Assembly (NCBI GenBank): GCA_002179805.1
Contig: NAVB01000068.1
Span: forward strand, 1 to 64,000
Direction: 5' to 3'
Source of the DNA: Acanthamoeba lenticulata
Taxonomy: Eukaryota > Discosea > Longamoebia > Acanthamoebidae
DNA: 64,000 bases
In this document: positions 10,567 to 22,309 of the stretch, in pieces
Position numbering within the stretch: position 1 is the stretch's first letter
Layout of the letters: each line of letters starts with the position of its first letter
Made by a program: the position numbers and the translations under genes
Notes under the pieces: generated by a model
What the model saw: only the letters and a program-made list of their open reading frames with translations
Told to the model about the DNA's origin: nothing
Databases searched by the model: none

Positions 10567-13500
10567 ATGCCCGATCGGGCGCGTGTCGGTACATGTTCCC
10601 AGTTCCAGCGCCCTCAATTCAGCTGCCATCCCCTCTCCCTCCATCCCTTCCCCCCCCCCCAACCCTCTTAAAGCTCGCCCTGACCACGGGACACACTGCG
10701 CAGTGATCGTGGGCGGTGGCGTGATCGGCACGAGCGTGGCGTTCCACTTGGCCAAGCTCGGCTGGACCGATGTCGTGCTGCTCGAGCAAGGTGGCACGCA
10801 CCCACGCAGGCTCACACACGTCCGCACACGTCCGCACACACTCATATGGCTGCACACGCATACGCCACAGGGAGCTTGGGGTGCGGGACGACGTGGCACG
10901 CGGCCGGGCTGATCGGCCAGCTGCGCGCCAACGAGACGGAGACCAAGCTGGCTCGCTACGGCATCCAGCTCTACGCCCAGCTGGAGCACGAGACCGGCCA
11001 GGTCCCTCGCGCCCTCCCACAAACACCCCGAGAGAGAGAGAGAGAGAAGGGCAGCAGGGTCTTGCTTTTTTGGGGGGGGAGGGGACTGACCGGCATCGCG
11101 CCACCTCGATCGAGCAGGCCACGGGCTGGAAGCAATGCGGCGGCGTGACGGTGGCCCGCACGCACGAGCGCATGACCCACCTCAAGCGCTCCCTCAGCCG
11201 CATGCGGTACGCTTGTCGTTTTGGGTGAAGCCAAAATTAATTGTTGAAATTGTTTATGTATTTTTGACAGTGCGTTCGGGATCGAAGGCCACCTAATCTC
11301 GCCAGAGGAGGCCAAGCGCCACTGGCCGCTGCTCTCGACCGAGGGCCTCACGGGCGCCATGTGGATCCCCCACGACGGCGTCGTACGACGTCTGCCCCCA
11401 ACATGTCCCTCACGTGCACCCATCCAGACTCACACCCCGGGGCGTGCAGGCAACGTCGTCAGACATCACGAGCGCCTTCGCGGCCGGCGCGCGGGCTCGC
11501 GGTGTGCGCATAGTCGAGAACGTGCGCGTGGCGGCCATCCACACGACCGACACTCATGTACCCGACGCCTCCTCCCTCGTCCTCGCCTTCGCCTTCGCCT
11601 TCTCTTGTGTGCTGAGGAATGCATGTCTATGGGCCGTGCCCAGGCGGTGAGCGGAGTCACCACGGCCGACGGGCACACGATCGCGTGCGAGTACGTCGTC
11701 AACTGCGGCGGGATGTGGGCTAAGCAAGTGGGCCGCCTGGCCGGCGTCAACGTCCCGCTCCACACGTGCGAGCATTTCTACATCTCGACCAAGCCCTTCA
11801 ACGATCCGGCCGGCGTCCCTTCGGGTAAATCGACGTTCACACTCACGTGCTCGAGCCCATTGATGGAATGAACATTCCTGAGCGCGTGTCCGGGGGGAAT
11901 GTGATGCGCAGACTTGCCGGTGCTGCGCGATCCGGACGGCTACATCTACTTCCGCGAGTGGAGCGGCGGCCTCATCATGGGCGGCTTCGAGCCCGTCGCC
12001 AAGTCGGTACGTGTGTGCCACACGCGAATGCGACATGTCGTATGCGCCGGGGTGGGTCAGCGCATGAGCCTGAGGCGAAACAAATCCACGCAGTGCTTCC
12101 CCAAGGGCGTGCCGCACGACTTCCAGTTCCAGCTGTTCGACGAGGACTGGGACCACTTTGCCATTCTCATGCAGTCCGTCCCCCTTTTCTCTTCCAGCCT
12201 TCGCCCCCCGTGGCACGAGTGTTCATCAGCACCTCACCCCGCCCACCTTGGGGCGCATGATCAGGTCAGCGCTGGAGCGGTGTCCGGCGCTGGAGAGCGT
12301 CGAGGTGCGGCAGCTCCTCAACGGGCCCGAGTCCTTCACCCCCGACAACCAGGTAACCGTTTGCGGCCCCGTGTTCTCGCTCGAGGGTCGTTTCATTGGC
12401 GGCTGGTGTGTAGCTCTCCCCCCCCCCCGCCGCCCTAAACCTATCATCGCCAATGGACAGTACATCCTGGGCGAGGCGCCCGAGGTGCGCAACTTCTTCG
12501 TGGCGGCGGGCTTCAACTCGTCCGGCATCGCGTCGGCCGCCGGCGCGGGCAAGGCCCTCTCCGAGTGGCTCATCCAGGTCGGTCATTCCACCCACCACCA
12601 TCACCATCCCGTGGCACGACACGACACGACACGCGCGTGATATTCACGGCACGAATGGCACGAATGGCACGCGTGGCATGTCTGGCATGCATGGCGCACG
12701 GCAGGGCTACCCGACGATGGACCTGTGGTCGGTCGACATCCGGCGGTTCGGGCGATTCCACGCCAACGACGCCTTCCAGCGGCTGCGTTCGATGGAGACG
12801 CTGGGCCTGCACTATCAGATCCCGTGGCCCAAGTACGAGCTCCAGTCCGGGCGCCCGCTCCGGGTGTCGCCCCTCTACGAGCGGCTCGCGGAGCGCGGGG
12901 CCCAGTTTGGCAGCAAGATGGGCTGGGAGCGCCCCAACTACTTCCTCCCCGCCTCGATCTCGCCCTCCTCCATTCGGTACTTTTCTTTTCTTAATGTCAT
13001 TTATTTATTTATTTATTAAATCATTATTGTAGTCTTTTGGCAATTCTTTTAACAATCAAAAATGGCAGATATACGTTCGAGAAGCCGCAGTGGCTCGAGT
13101 ACGTGCGGGCCGAGCACGAGGCAGCGCGAAACGAGGCGGCCCTGTTTGATCAGAGCTCGTTCGCCAAGTTCACGGTGGTGGGCCGCCACGCTGAGGCCTT
13201 CATGCAGCGCGTGTGCGCCAACGACGTCGGTGTCCCCGCCGGCCACCTCGTCTACACGCCCATGCTCAACCCTCGTCCGTTGCCTCCACCACTCCTGTTG
13301 CACGCGTCAACAGGCATTGGGTACCGACATGACTGCGTGCAGGCGGAGGCTATGAGACGGACTGCACAGTGACACGCGTGGCCAACGACGCCTACTTTGT
13401 CGTTTCCTCCACCGCCCAAGGTACCGTAGCGTAAAAATAATAACAATAGTAAATAACTTCCTTCTGTATAAGAAGATTCCGTGGTGCAACGGTAGCACGC

Positions 13501-14572
13501 AAGTCTAACACACTTGAGGTCGCGAGATCGACACTCGCCGGAATCAATCTTTTTTGACGACTATTTGTTTTTTCTTTTGGTCCAGCTACACGCGATTTCG
13601 ACTGGATGCGGCGAAACGTGCGGGAGGGCGAGGACGTCCACGTGACCGACGTCTCGTCGCAGTTCGCCACGCTTTCGCTCATGGGGCCTCGCTCCCGTGA
13701 CCTCCTTGCGCGCCTGACCGACCACGACCTCTCCAATGACGTACGCCGTTGAAGTCCTCAGCTCCCGTCTCGTCATCGTCACCACTCTCCTGCGTGCAGG
13801 CCTTCCCGTTTGGCACATCGCAAGAGGTCCCGCTGGGCGTGGCGCAGGTGCGGGCCAGCCGCATCACCTACGTGGGCGAGCTGGGCTGGGAGCTCTACGT
13901 GCCCGTCGAGTCTGCCCTCCACGTACGTCCTCCTTGCCGTCTCTCTTCTTCTCCTCACGCGCCGCGGCACGCGGAGGGCAGGTGTACGACTTGCTGCACG
14001 CCAAGGCGCGCGAGGGCCCAGCGCCCATCGGGCTGCGCGACGCGGGCTATTACGCCATCGACGGGCTGCGGCTCGAGAAGGGCTACCGCGCGTGGGGCGC
14101 CGACATCACGCCCGACGACACGCCGCTCGAGGCCGGCCTGGCCTTTGCCGTGGCGGGCTTGGGCGGCGGGGCGGCGGGCCGCAAGGACAAGGACTTTATC
14201 GGGAAGGACGCGCTCGTTCGACAGAAGCGTGAGGGCTTGGCCAAGCGCCTCGCCGTGTTTGCGATCGATAACGATCCCGAGGTCTACCCGCATGGCGGGG
14301 AGCCCATCTTCCGTAACGGCGTCGTGTGCGGCTATCTGACGTCGGTCGCGTTTGGCCACACCGTGGGCCAGTGCGTCGGGCTGGGCTACGTGCGCAAGCG
14401 GGTGGCCGCCACGGCGACAACGGGTCAGCAGCAGCAGGAAGAGGACCCTTGGGTGACGCCGGAGTGGATCAAGACCGGGCGCTACGAGGTCGAGATCGCC
14501 GCCAAGAGGGTGGCCGCAAAAGTTTCCCTCCAGCCGCCCTTCGACCCCAAGAACGAGCGGATTCGCATGTGA
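10567..14572 (+). CDS. SARDH: sarcosine dehydrogenase (FAD-dependent, GCV_T C-terminus)
   Basis: Oxidatively demethylates sarcosine to glycine, passing the one-carbon unit to tetrahydrofolate. Best start: ATG 10567, exon 10567-10588, spliced to an acceptor at about 10704 so that a short MPDRARV leader runs into the dinucleotide-binding motif [25 protein letters not shown] follows, containing the histidine that covalently binds FAD in this family. Sarcosine-dehydrogenase-like stretches follow in order: [66 protein letters not shown]. The second half is the aminomethyltransferase (GCV_T) domain: [35 protein letters not shown]. The protein ends [15 protein letters not shown], much like vertebrate SARDH. 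These sites favour SARDH over dimethylglycine dehydrogenase or PDPR. About twelve introns; one contains a tRNA gene. No mitochondrial presequence is visible with this start, although animal SARDH is mitochondrial. Confidence 0.87.
13475..13545 (+). tRNA. tRNA-Val (anticodon AAC), nested in a sarcosine dehydrogenase intron
   Basis: 71 nt folding as a cloverleaf: acceptor GATTCCG pairs with CGGAATC; D stem GTGC/GCAC; anticodon stem CAAGT/ACTTG with loop CTAACAC (anticodon 13507-13509, AAC); T stem GCGAG/CTCGC with loop ATCGACA. A T run follows at about 13550 and suits RNA polymerase III termination. It lies inside the intron between exons ending near 13420 and starting near 13586, in the host's orientation. 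Position 54 of the T loop is A rather than the usual T, so the internal B box is slightly off consensus. No intron in the tRNA and no encoded CCA. Confidence 0.9.
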
Positions 14573-14893
14573 TGCATGACTGCTTCGTTATGTTCCATAA
14601 AGCGACTTTCCTGTACTTCTGCTTCTGCCGCACAGTGATTATGCGTGCATCGTTCACATGCCTCTTGGCAGCGGGGTGCAACAAAGCGGCTCTCGGGCAC
14701 AAAGCCTTGTTCGTTCACAAGCACGATGAGGAGAGCCACAGCCGGCTGTACATTCCAGAGAAAATTGTGGTTTAGCAAGTCAGCTGCAAACAGCGCGTGC
14801 GGCGTCACGACGATACTTCTTGTAGCACCGCGAGGGCAGGTCAGTCATCTTCGTCTTCAACTCCATCAACAAAAGCATCAACATTCACACAAG
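14573..14893. other. intergenic: SARDH 3' flank and dehydratase 5' flank
   Basis: About 320 bp between two genes on the same strand. No ORF with recognisable features, RNA gene or clear TATA box was found. Confidence 0.5.
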
Positions 14894-15320
14894 ATGAGCG
14901 CTGCCAAGAGCTTTTCCCGGGAGAAGTTGGTGGGTGAGGAGCGCGAGCGCCGCTTGCGCGAGGAGGTGCCCTACTGGCAGCAGGTCTCCTGCAAGGACGC
15001 CATCCAGCGCACCTTCACCTTCAAAGATTTTAAGGAGGCGTGGCGATTTATGAGCCTCACCGCCGTTAAGGCTGAGGAGGTGCGATTCGTTCATCCTTGT
15101 CACTGATGCAGGCAGCTCACTCATTTTGCGTACTTCTGAACGGCAGCTTGACCACCATCCCGAGTGGTTCAACGTGTACAACCGCGTCGAAGTCACGTTG
15201 GCCACGCACACTTGCCAGGGCGTGTCAGAGTACGACGTGGTGTTGGCCAAGGCGATGGATGAATTCGCGCTCCAGGCTGCTGCCGAGACGCTGGAAGCTG
15301 AGGAGAAGAATAAGCAATAA
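14894..15320 (+). CDS. PCBD: pterin-4a-carbinolamine dehydratase
   Basis: Two exons, 14894-15079 and 15147-15320 (TAA). The enzyme dehydrates 4a-hydroxytetrahydrobiopterin, regenerating pterin cofactor for aromatic amino acid hydroxylases. Family features: [13 protein letters not shown] in the first half; then, directly after the intron, [14 protein letters not shown] with the paired active-site histidines; and [15 protein letters not shown], which closely follows the human PCBD pattern (THECAGLSERDINLA). The product is slightly longer than human PCBD1 because of a charged N-terminus and a Glu/Lys-rich end. Small cytosolic protein. Whether it also acts as a transcriptional co-activator, as in mammals, cannot be judged. 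Confidence 0.93.
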
Positions 15321-15508
15321 AAAAAAAGGCTGAGTGGATGAATGTTCTATTGGTGTTTGATACATGGCCAAAGCCAAATGGATGGAGAAACAAGAGCCAT
15401 CACTCCATCCGCCCCCCGTTGGGTGGGAGCACATCCACTGGATCAAATTTGTTTGTGTTGAGCAGTGCGTCCGGTCTCGAACGAAGAGATGGCAGCGTCG
15501 ATTGTTAT

Positions 15509-15844
15509 TTAACCCATAAAGTTGGCAACAACGAGGTGGAGGATGAAGTTGCAGAGGAGGAAGTCGGCGAAGGCCCTCTCCTCAGTGATGCTGGTCTCGA
15601 ATTTGTTGGACGGATTGACTTGCATGCGCAGCGAGACAGTGAGAATGAAGCTGCCGACGGTGGAGATAAAGCCCGAGAGGAAGGAGTTGAAGGGGAAGGA
15701 GCCCACAAGGGCCATGTAGATGAACTGAATGACACCCGTCAGCACGGTGTACGTGAGGAAGACATCGATGATCTTCAGCTTCTGCGGCGTACGCTGCTTG
15801 TACGCATCCCACAGCGAGGCCAATACCGACGCGATGTTGCTCAT
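15509..15844 (-). CDS. DAD1: DAD1/OST2 subunit of oligosaccharyltransferase
   Basis: Single exon, 111 codons. DAD1 is a small ER-membrane subunit of the oligosaccharyltransferase that moves the preassembled glycan to Asn in nascent proteins. The sequence holds the family's most conserved block, SFPFNSFLSGFISTVGSFIL, and ends ERAFADFLLCNFILHLVVANFMG, close to the human C-terminus. Three hydrophobic helices and family length are as expected. The gene converges on the dehydratase gene, with stop codons about 190 bp apart. Confidence 0.96.
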   Translation of the reverse strand: MSNIASVLASLWDAYKQRTPQKLKIIDVFLTYTVLTGVIQFIYMALVGSFPFNSFLSGFISTVGSFILTVSLRMQVNPSNKFETSITEERAFADFLLCNFILHLVVANFMG

Positions 15845-16025
15845 CTCTCACTACTCGCCACTGTAGCAGTCCAAATGGGGGGAGCCGAGACTGGGGATCG
15901 AATCGATTTCTTTTTTGTGTTTCTTTTGCGTCAGCTGTCGACAATTAAGTGTCCTCAAAAATGTTGTGTGTTTGGCCCGCAGCAGACAAGGGGCACACAC
16001 AACAGCTAGCAAGAAAGTGAAAGGC

Positions 16026-18527
16026 TCATGGGAAGTTCCAGACCTTGATCGTCTGGTCGAAGGACGCCGTCACCAGACGATTCTCGTCGTACTTGAGCGC
16101 CCTCACGGAGTTGGTGTGCTGCTGCCATTTGCTAGTGGCCCGGCCCGACTCGACATCGAGCACGCGCACGGTCTTGTCCGACGAGCAGGTGACGACCTTG
16201 CTGCAGTCGAACATGACGCCGCCGATCCAGCCGCGATTGACGCTCGACTGCCACAGCAGCCGCCGCGTGCGCAGGTCCCAGCAGTAGATCGACTTGTCAG
16301 CGCTGCCGCAGATCAGCTTCGTCTCATCGGCCTGCAGGCAGTAAACCGACGCCTTGCACGCCTTGAAGTGGTGAAGCGGCTTTGATGTCGACATATCCCA
16401 CACTGTTTGTTTATTTATTTATTAATTAATGATTGAATCAAGATTAGCATTTTGGGGCATCGAAGCAGAAGAACGAAAAAAGCGAGGGGGAGAAGGCGCA
16501 CTGATGAGGTCGCAGTCCTGCGCGCCAGAGTAGAGGACGTTGCCTTCGTACTGGAGGCACTCCACGAATTTCCTGATGATGGTCATCATCGTCATCAACA
16601 AAGAAGAGGAGGTGAGATTGGAGCCTCGTGGTGTGGGGCGTGAGAGCCGGAGCACGTACGTGTGGCCGGCGAACTTGCTGGAGAGCTCGAGCCGCTCGGT
16701 GTCCCACATGCCCATCGTCTTGTCGCCCAGGTCGGCCACCAACCGCTGCATTTTGGCGCAAGGTTCGAGCGTCAGAACATGTATGCGGAGAAAAAGGCCA
16801 CAAGCGCTGCTTGCGGCCAGGTGTGCGCACCTGAGCGTCGAACTGGAGGGCCCACACGCCGTCCTCACCACCGGTCGGGATCACCTTCACGCAGTTGTCC
16901 TTGGCCTCGCCCTTGGCCATGTTCCAGACCTGCATTTTATATTTAACATTTAAATAAATATGCAAATGCACAATAATTCAGGATAGTAGAAGAAGCGTAC
17001 GCGAATGGTCTTGTCGTCGGAGCCGGAGATGGCGAGGTCGGCCGAGGGGAGGAAGGAGACGCTGCCCACAGGGCCCGTGTGGCCCCGGAGGGTGCACTTG
17101 AGGTTGGCCCCCGCCGACGCGGAGCTCATGTCCCACACCTTGACCGTCGCGTCCTGGCTCGACGAGATCAACAGGTCGTTGGCGCTGTCGAACTGGATGC
17201 AATAGACCTGCACATTTGTTGTGGAATCGCCGCGTCCACGTCAGCCCTTTCTCTCACGGTCGTCACCGTCATCCTCGTCGTCGTGCGAGAGTGAGTGAGT
17301 GAGTGAGCGTGAGAGAGACGTACATTGCCCGTGTGGCTGCGGGCGGTGGTGACGGTGTAGGGCGCCTCCTGCCGCCACCGCTTGTGGAGCACGACGTGGC
17401 GGTACTGCACGTGCTGCTTCCACTCGCAGCTGCCGTGCAGCCACGTGTCCTCCTCCTCATCGTCATCATGCTCCTCATCAGCGAGCGTGACCGCTTCGCC
17501 GACGCGCTTGGCGAGGTCCTCCTCCTCGTCCTCTTCGTCGTCCTTGCGCCCGCGGTTGTCGTTGTTTCCATCGTCGCCGTTGGCCGCGCTGGGCTTGGCG
17601 CCCGACCGGCGCATGCTCGTGGCTTTGGTCGCCGGAGCGGGCGAGGACGGCGAGCTCGGCAGGACCAGGCCGCTGCTACGTGTGGGCGCCGAGCGGCGCG
17701 TCGGGCCCACGGGCGAAAGCAGGCTCGGCACGGCCGGGATGGCCGAGTCCGACGTGCGGCCGGAGGACGGCGACGAGACGATGGTCAGCGGCGAGGCCGG
17801 CGCAGAGCGCAGGCCGGCCACGGCGCCGCGCAGGCTGCGGAGGGCGGGCGAGGGCGGGGCCGAGCGCGAGACGGGCGCCGGCGAGGCGGGCGCTGACAGC
17901 GGGAACGGCACGGGAGCCGCCGGCGGCTGGAGCGTGTCGTAGCGGCGTGCGTACAGGTTCTTCCACAACTGATGTTGTCCCCAAACGAGAGCGTGAGATG
18001 AGGCCAAACCAAAAGCTTTGCTGGCGCGGTCGCACAGGACACGCGTCCCAAAGATCCGCAGAATTTTATTCCAAAAAAAAAAAAAACAATACTAAAAAGA
18101 ACGAAGAACGAAGACGAAAGAGAAGCGGAGGGGAGGTGGGTACGTGGTTGTCGTTGGCCATGGCAGCGGCATGACGGCACACGGCAGCAAAGACAGCGAT
18201 GTCGCGCTCAGTCAGGAAGTGCAGGACGTGGAGCTTGAGCTCATCGGGCAGGGCGGGAAACACGCAGGTCGTAGCTCCGACGAGTTCGTGGTCGTGGTCA
18301 TCACACCGGCTATCCACCCCTGTGGCGGCCACCAGCCCCGCGCTCGCCCGAGATCGCGGCTTGAGCTTGCTCACCTTGGAGGAGGCCTCCTGGTGGTCGC
18401 CCTGTTGTGCGGCAGGTTTGCTGGTGGTGCTGGTGCTGGTGCTGGTGGCGAGGCGAGGTGACGAGGCTGAACGTCGCATGGCCGAGGAGGTGGCCTTCTC
18501 GCCTGGACTGGGCGTCCCGTTCTTCAT
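16026..18527 (-). CDS. F-box and WD40-repeat protein
   Basis: Start chosen at ATG 18525-18527; the frame stays open upstream without another ATG. A Ser/Thr-rich N-terminus leads to an F-box: FPALPDELKLHVLHFL, then an intron, then LWKNLYARRYD. A long Ser/Ala/Pro segment with an acidic run (DDEEDEEEDL) follows, with CEWKQHVQYRHVVLHKRW before the propeller. Seven WD40 blades can be counted over 17215-16026, several ending in VWDM or VWNM types (DATVKVWDM, DKTIRV/WNM, DKTMGMWDT, DKSIYCWDL, DQTIKVWNF). Introns fall mostly between blades. This architecture is typical of substrate receptors of SCF ubiquitin ligases (FBXW type). The substrate is unknown and no specific ortholog is claimed. Confidence 0.85.
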
Positions 18528-19163
18528 CTTGAGCAAGCGACGTCGCAGGGTGGACGGGGAGGACGAAGCCGAAGAGGAATGTGACGAGGAGGTGGGTGGT
18601 GTGTTGGAGGACGTTGTCGAAGAGGAGGAGGAGGAAGAAGCAAAGACAGTGTGGAGGAAGTGAGCGCAGATCCATGGGAGAGCAACGCAGATCCATGGGA
18701 GAGCAAGAGATAAATTAATTATTAATTAATTTACAGAGAGGAAGAGAAGAGAACAAATCTAATCAGCTTCAGACTGCAAGAAGTGATTGATTCGTTCGGT
18801 GCAGAGAAATGTTGTATGTTGTGGGATGGCGGCCGATAACAGAAAGAGCTCGTGCGCTGAGCCACGGGGCGATTTTATTCGGTTGGGCGGCGTAAAACTC
18901 CTGAGAGGAGCGCGTTTGGCCGGTTGGTCTACCGTACTACGGTCGGACACCGAACCCACAACTTCCTCTTCCCCTGTGACCTCCGCGGTTCTGTCGTAGT
19001 CGTAGCACCAGTGGTCACGACGCTCCCGGTTGGTGTGCTACTCTGGCTTCGTCCAGCCAGCTCATGTTGGTTTTTTTTTTAAAAAATAAAAACTAAAAAT
19101 ATTTTGTGTTTTAACAAAAAAGTTTTAAATTAACGAATGAACTCGAGCCCAGTTGTGGAAGTC
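18528..19163. other. intergenic: F-box gene promoter side and dehydrogenase 3' side
   Basis: About 640 bp. Contains a TTAATTAATTATTAATTAATTTA tract near 18713-18735, a GC-rich near-palindrome at 18921-18952, and a T/A-rich stretch at 19070-19130 next to the dehydrogenase stop. No coding exon is supported. Confidence 0.5.
18921..18952. repeat. 32-bp imperfect palindrome
   Basis: The core ACCGTA-C-TACGGT is a perfect inverted repeat. It is flanked outward by GTC/GAC and CGGT/ACCG, giving a nearly symmetrical 32-bp hairpin or dyad. It lies about 400 bp upstream of the F-box gene start. It may be a binding site for a dimeric protein or a relic of an element; function unknown. Confidence 0.5.
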
Positions 19164-20514
19164 TTAGATGCCAGCGCCACCGGTGACCTCCAGGCAGTGG
19201 CCCGTGATGTAGGAGGCGTGGGGCGAGGCCAGAAGCAGCACACTGCCGGCAGCGTCCTCCACGTTGCCCGGCCGGGCCAGCGGCACGGTCTTGGCCAGCG
19301 AGGTCTCGGCCGCCTTGCCGCCGCCGGGGATGCCCAGGGCGACCTTCTTGCCGTCGACCTCGATGAAGTTCTCCTGGCCCTTGGCCGCCGTGAGGCGCGT
19401 GTTGATCCACCCGAACGCTGCAACGTCGTCAAATCACATCCACAAGCGGGCGTTAGGGCAACATGACCTCACCATCATCATTGTCCTCGTCGTACCGACA
19501 GCGTTGCAGCGGATGTTGAAGGGACCCCACTCCTTGGCGATGGTCTTGGTCAAGCCCAGGATGCCCGCTTTCTGCAGCAGTAGCGCGGTCAGCACACGCA
19601 CACACGCACACAGGGGCAGGCAGAGCGGCGTGGTGTCGTACGGCGGTGGCGTAGTTGGCCTGGCCGGCGTTGCCGTGGAGGCCCGACGTCGACGAGACCT
19701 GAACAACCCAACAACACGGAGAGGAAGAGTGTTGAGCAACAGCTGCGCAAGGTTTGGGGGGGGGGGCTTGTGTGGGGCCGCACGTTGATGATGCTGCGCG
19801 GGGCGGCCTTGCCGGTGGTTTCGATCTCGTGCTTGGCGGCCTCACGCATGTAGGGCGCGGCGGCACGGATCAGGCGGAAGGGCGCTGTGTTGTGGACCAG
19901 CAGCATGGCCTCCCACTGCTTGTCGGTCATGCGGTGGGCGATGCCGTCCCACGTGTAGCCGGCATTGTTGACCAAGATGTCGAGCCGACCGAAGGCGTCG
20001 ATGGTGGCCTTGACGATGTGCTCCGGGAACTTGGGGTCCGTCACGTCGCCCGCCACCGAGATGGCCTCGCCGCCCTTAGCCTTGATGTCCGCCGCCACCT
20101 TGTCCGACTTGGCTGTAAAAAAACATATAAAACATAAATATAAATAATACAGTTTAAAATAGAGTCTACGAGGGGATCAAGAAGAGTACCAGCGTCAAGA
20201 TCGGTCACGACGACCTTGGCACCCTCGGCAGCGAAGAGGTGGGCAGTGCCCTCGCCGATACCCTGGCCCGATCCTGTGACGATAGCCACCTGCTCCCGAA
20301 TCAAAGAAATCAACATCAATATCAATCCCGTAGCAGACAAGCGGTCGGTCGATGCACAACGACGAACCTGACCCTTGAGGAGGCCGCCTTGGCTCGAAGC
20401 GGCCGTGCGGTGGAGCGACAGCAGCTCGCTGGTGGAGGGCGCGCTGGTCTCGACGTGGCGCGCAATAGCCATAACTCGCCTGCTCGCGGAAACTGCCATG
20501 TTGTGCTGCTCCAT
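19164..20514 (-). CDS. short-chain dehydrogenase/reductase (FabG/3-oxoacyl-ACP reductase-like)
   Basis: NAD(P)-dependent reductase. It starts MEQHNMAVSASRRVMAIARH, a basic, Ser/Arg/Ala-rich leader that could be a mitochondrial presequence. Classical SDR motifs follow in order: VAIVTGSGQGIGEG (cofactor glycine motif), VVVTDLDAG, NNAG, Ser in SSTSGLHG and the catalytic YATAKAG (Tyr-x3-Lys). The end (ASYITGHCLEVTGGAGI) matches the usual FabG terminus. About six exons with short introns. The segment AFGWINTRLTAAKGQENFIEVDGKK is an enlarged substrate loop. The family is broad, so the actual substrate (3-oxoacyl thioester or another ketone) is uncertain. Confidence 0.85.
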
Positions 20515-20922
20515 TGTAGTTTATGAGGGTATAAGAGTGGTGTTTGTGTGCCGCGTGAGCTCGTAAGTTGAAGACTTCTTCGCCGAGCCGTTGGTGTCAG
20601 TCCTGTTCCCTTGTTTTCCTTCGCGCACTGTTTTTCTTCGGTTCTTTTCTTTTGCACGGGAGTGATTCTCTCTGGCCTCCTTCAAGCTGCGACCCCAACC
20701 AAGCAAGGAAAGTGCCTCTACCCCTGGCGCATGCCGTACCAACGGGCTCAAGCTGAGCATGCTTACTACCTGCCCACGCGAACGTTCTCGCTGGCGCTGG
20801 CCAGGAGAGCACATGGCCAACGCGGCCGAAAGTCTCCTTTTTTTGGGAGAGTTTTCCGCATGTTTGCTGCCCCCTCAAGCCATCTACCTCGTCGGCGATC
20901 GCAAGGGACCAACACTTGAACA
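20515..20922. other. divergent intergenic region, dehydrogenase / C2 protein
   Basis: Roughly 400 bp between the start codons of two genes read away from each other. No ORF or RNA gene is supported; presumably holds both promoters. Confidence 0.5.
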
Positions 20923-22309
20923 ATGTCTCACCACACCATCACCGTTACAGGTTTGTGAGCCTCTCTCTCTTTGTCTTGAGCCACCTTCTCTTTTCTCTAA
21001 CTGGCGGCTCTCGGCCTCACGCTGGTGCAGTTGAAAGCGCACGCGGCTTGCGTGCAGCCGATATCAATGGCAGCAGCGATCCGTACTGTGAGGTCTACCT
21101 TGGCGATCACCGAGGCCAAAGGCGTGGCCAAGCCCAGAAGACGGCCACCATCAAGCACACGCTCAATCCGAGCTGGTACGACCCACTGCGCGGCCCCTCG
21201 CGGGTCTCACTACGCCAGCCAGGTGCACTCAACCGGCGCTACTACGTACGTGTGCTGCAGGAACTCGACGTTTACTTTTCATGTGAGCGAGCGAGAGCTG
21301 TCGTCAAGCTCGCTAGTGGTCAAGATTATGGACTACGACCGCTTTTCGCGCGACGACAAGCTCGGCTTCTTCGTCACGCCCCTGTCCAAGTACTGTCCTC
21401 TTCCCCCCGCCTCCCCTTGCATGCCCAATCCTGTTCTCTGACTTGAGGCTTTATCAGGCTCATGGCCGCTCCATACCAAGACAACTGGTTCCCGCTCACC
21501 AAGAACCTCAGCAGCAACCTTCCCGCTCAGGGCAACGTCCACCTCATCATCTCGGTCGACGGTACGTCATGCCAACCTTCCTTTCCTTGTCCTCGTCTCT
21601 TCATCCACATTCGGCCTGAACCTGAACGTGTACGATGTTGGCTTGCGCAGGCCACCAAAAGCCTGGCGCAGGCGTGCTCCCCGCAGGCGCCGCGGCGCCT
21701 TACCAGCCCCAGTCCGCCGCGCAGCCCGCGTACATGGGCGGCGGATTCCAGCCGCAGCAGCAGCAGCAACAGCCCTACATGGGCGGCGGTGCCTACCCGC
21801 AGATGCAGCAACAGCAACAGCAGCAGCCAGGCAAGTACCCGGGCCTGGGCACCATGGGCTCGTCGTTCACGGCCCCTCCGCCGGCCCAAGCCTACCCGCC
21901 GCCCGCGGCCATGCCCGGCTACGCCCAGCCGCCGCCACCCGGCGGACCGTCCATGATGGGCTATGGCGGATCAGGTCTGTGCAGCAACAACCAAGGACTT
22001 GTCCTTTGATGATGATGCTGGTGGTGGTGCTGGTGGTGATGAAGGCTTCTCTTGGCTCAACAAAAGTGTCTCTCCTTTATGTACAATCACGTGTGTGTGT
22101 GGTTTGCAGGCGCCTTCCAGACGGGAGGCTTCGGCCAGCAACAGCCGCCAGCTGCGGGCTATCCCCAGCAGGCGGCGCAGCCCTACGGACCTCCACCGGT
22201 GGGCGGCATGATGGGCCCTCCCCAGCAGCAGCCTCCGTTCCAACCGCAGCAGCAGCAAGGCTCAGGCTTGGCAGCACCAGCGGCCTACATCCCCGGCTTC
22301 CGCCCGTAA
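20923..22309 (+). CDS. C2-domain protein with Pro/Gly/Gln-rich tail
   Basis: Exon 1 is very short (20923 to about 20950, MSHHTITVT) and splices into VESARGLRAADINGSSDPY. The C2 domain covers roughly the first 130 residues: SDPYCEVYLGD, TLNPSW and VKIMDYDRFSRDDKLG supply the aspartates that bind calcium, and IISVDG is the last strand. The rest is low complexity, rich in Gln runs and repeats of the kind PYMGGG, PAQAYPPP and GGFGQQQPP, ending AAYIPGFRP. Such C2 plus GYP-rich proteins are probably calcium-dependent membrane-binding, scaffold-like proteins. No enzymatic domain. Confidence 0.82.

Noticed and set aside
10583..10912. GTG-initiated ORF as the sarcosine dehydrogenase start
   Set aside because: It reads through an intron. 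The ATG at 10567 with a 22-nt first exon gives a clean FAD-motif start.
18890..18990. tRNA-like string near the 32-bp palindrome
   Set aside because: Pairing is explained by the dyad itself; no anticodon arm or T arm.
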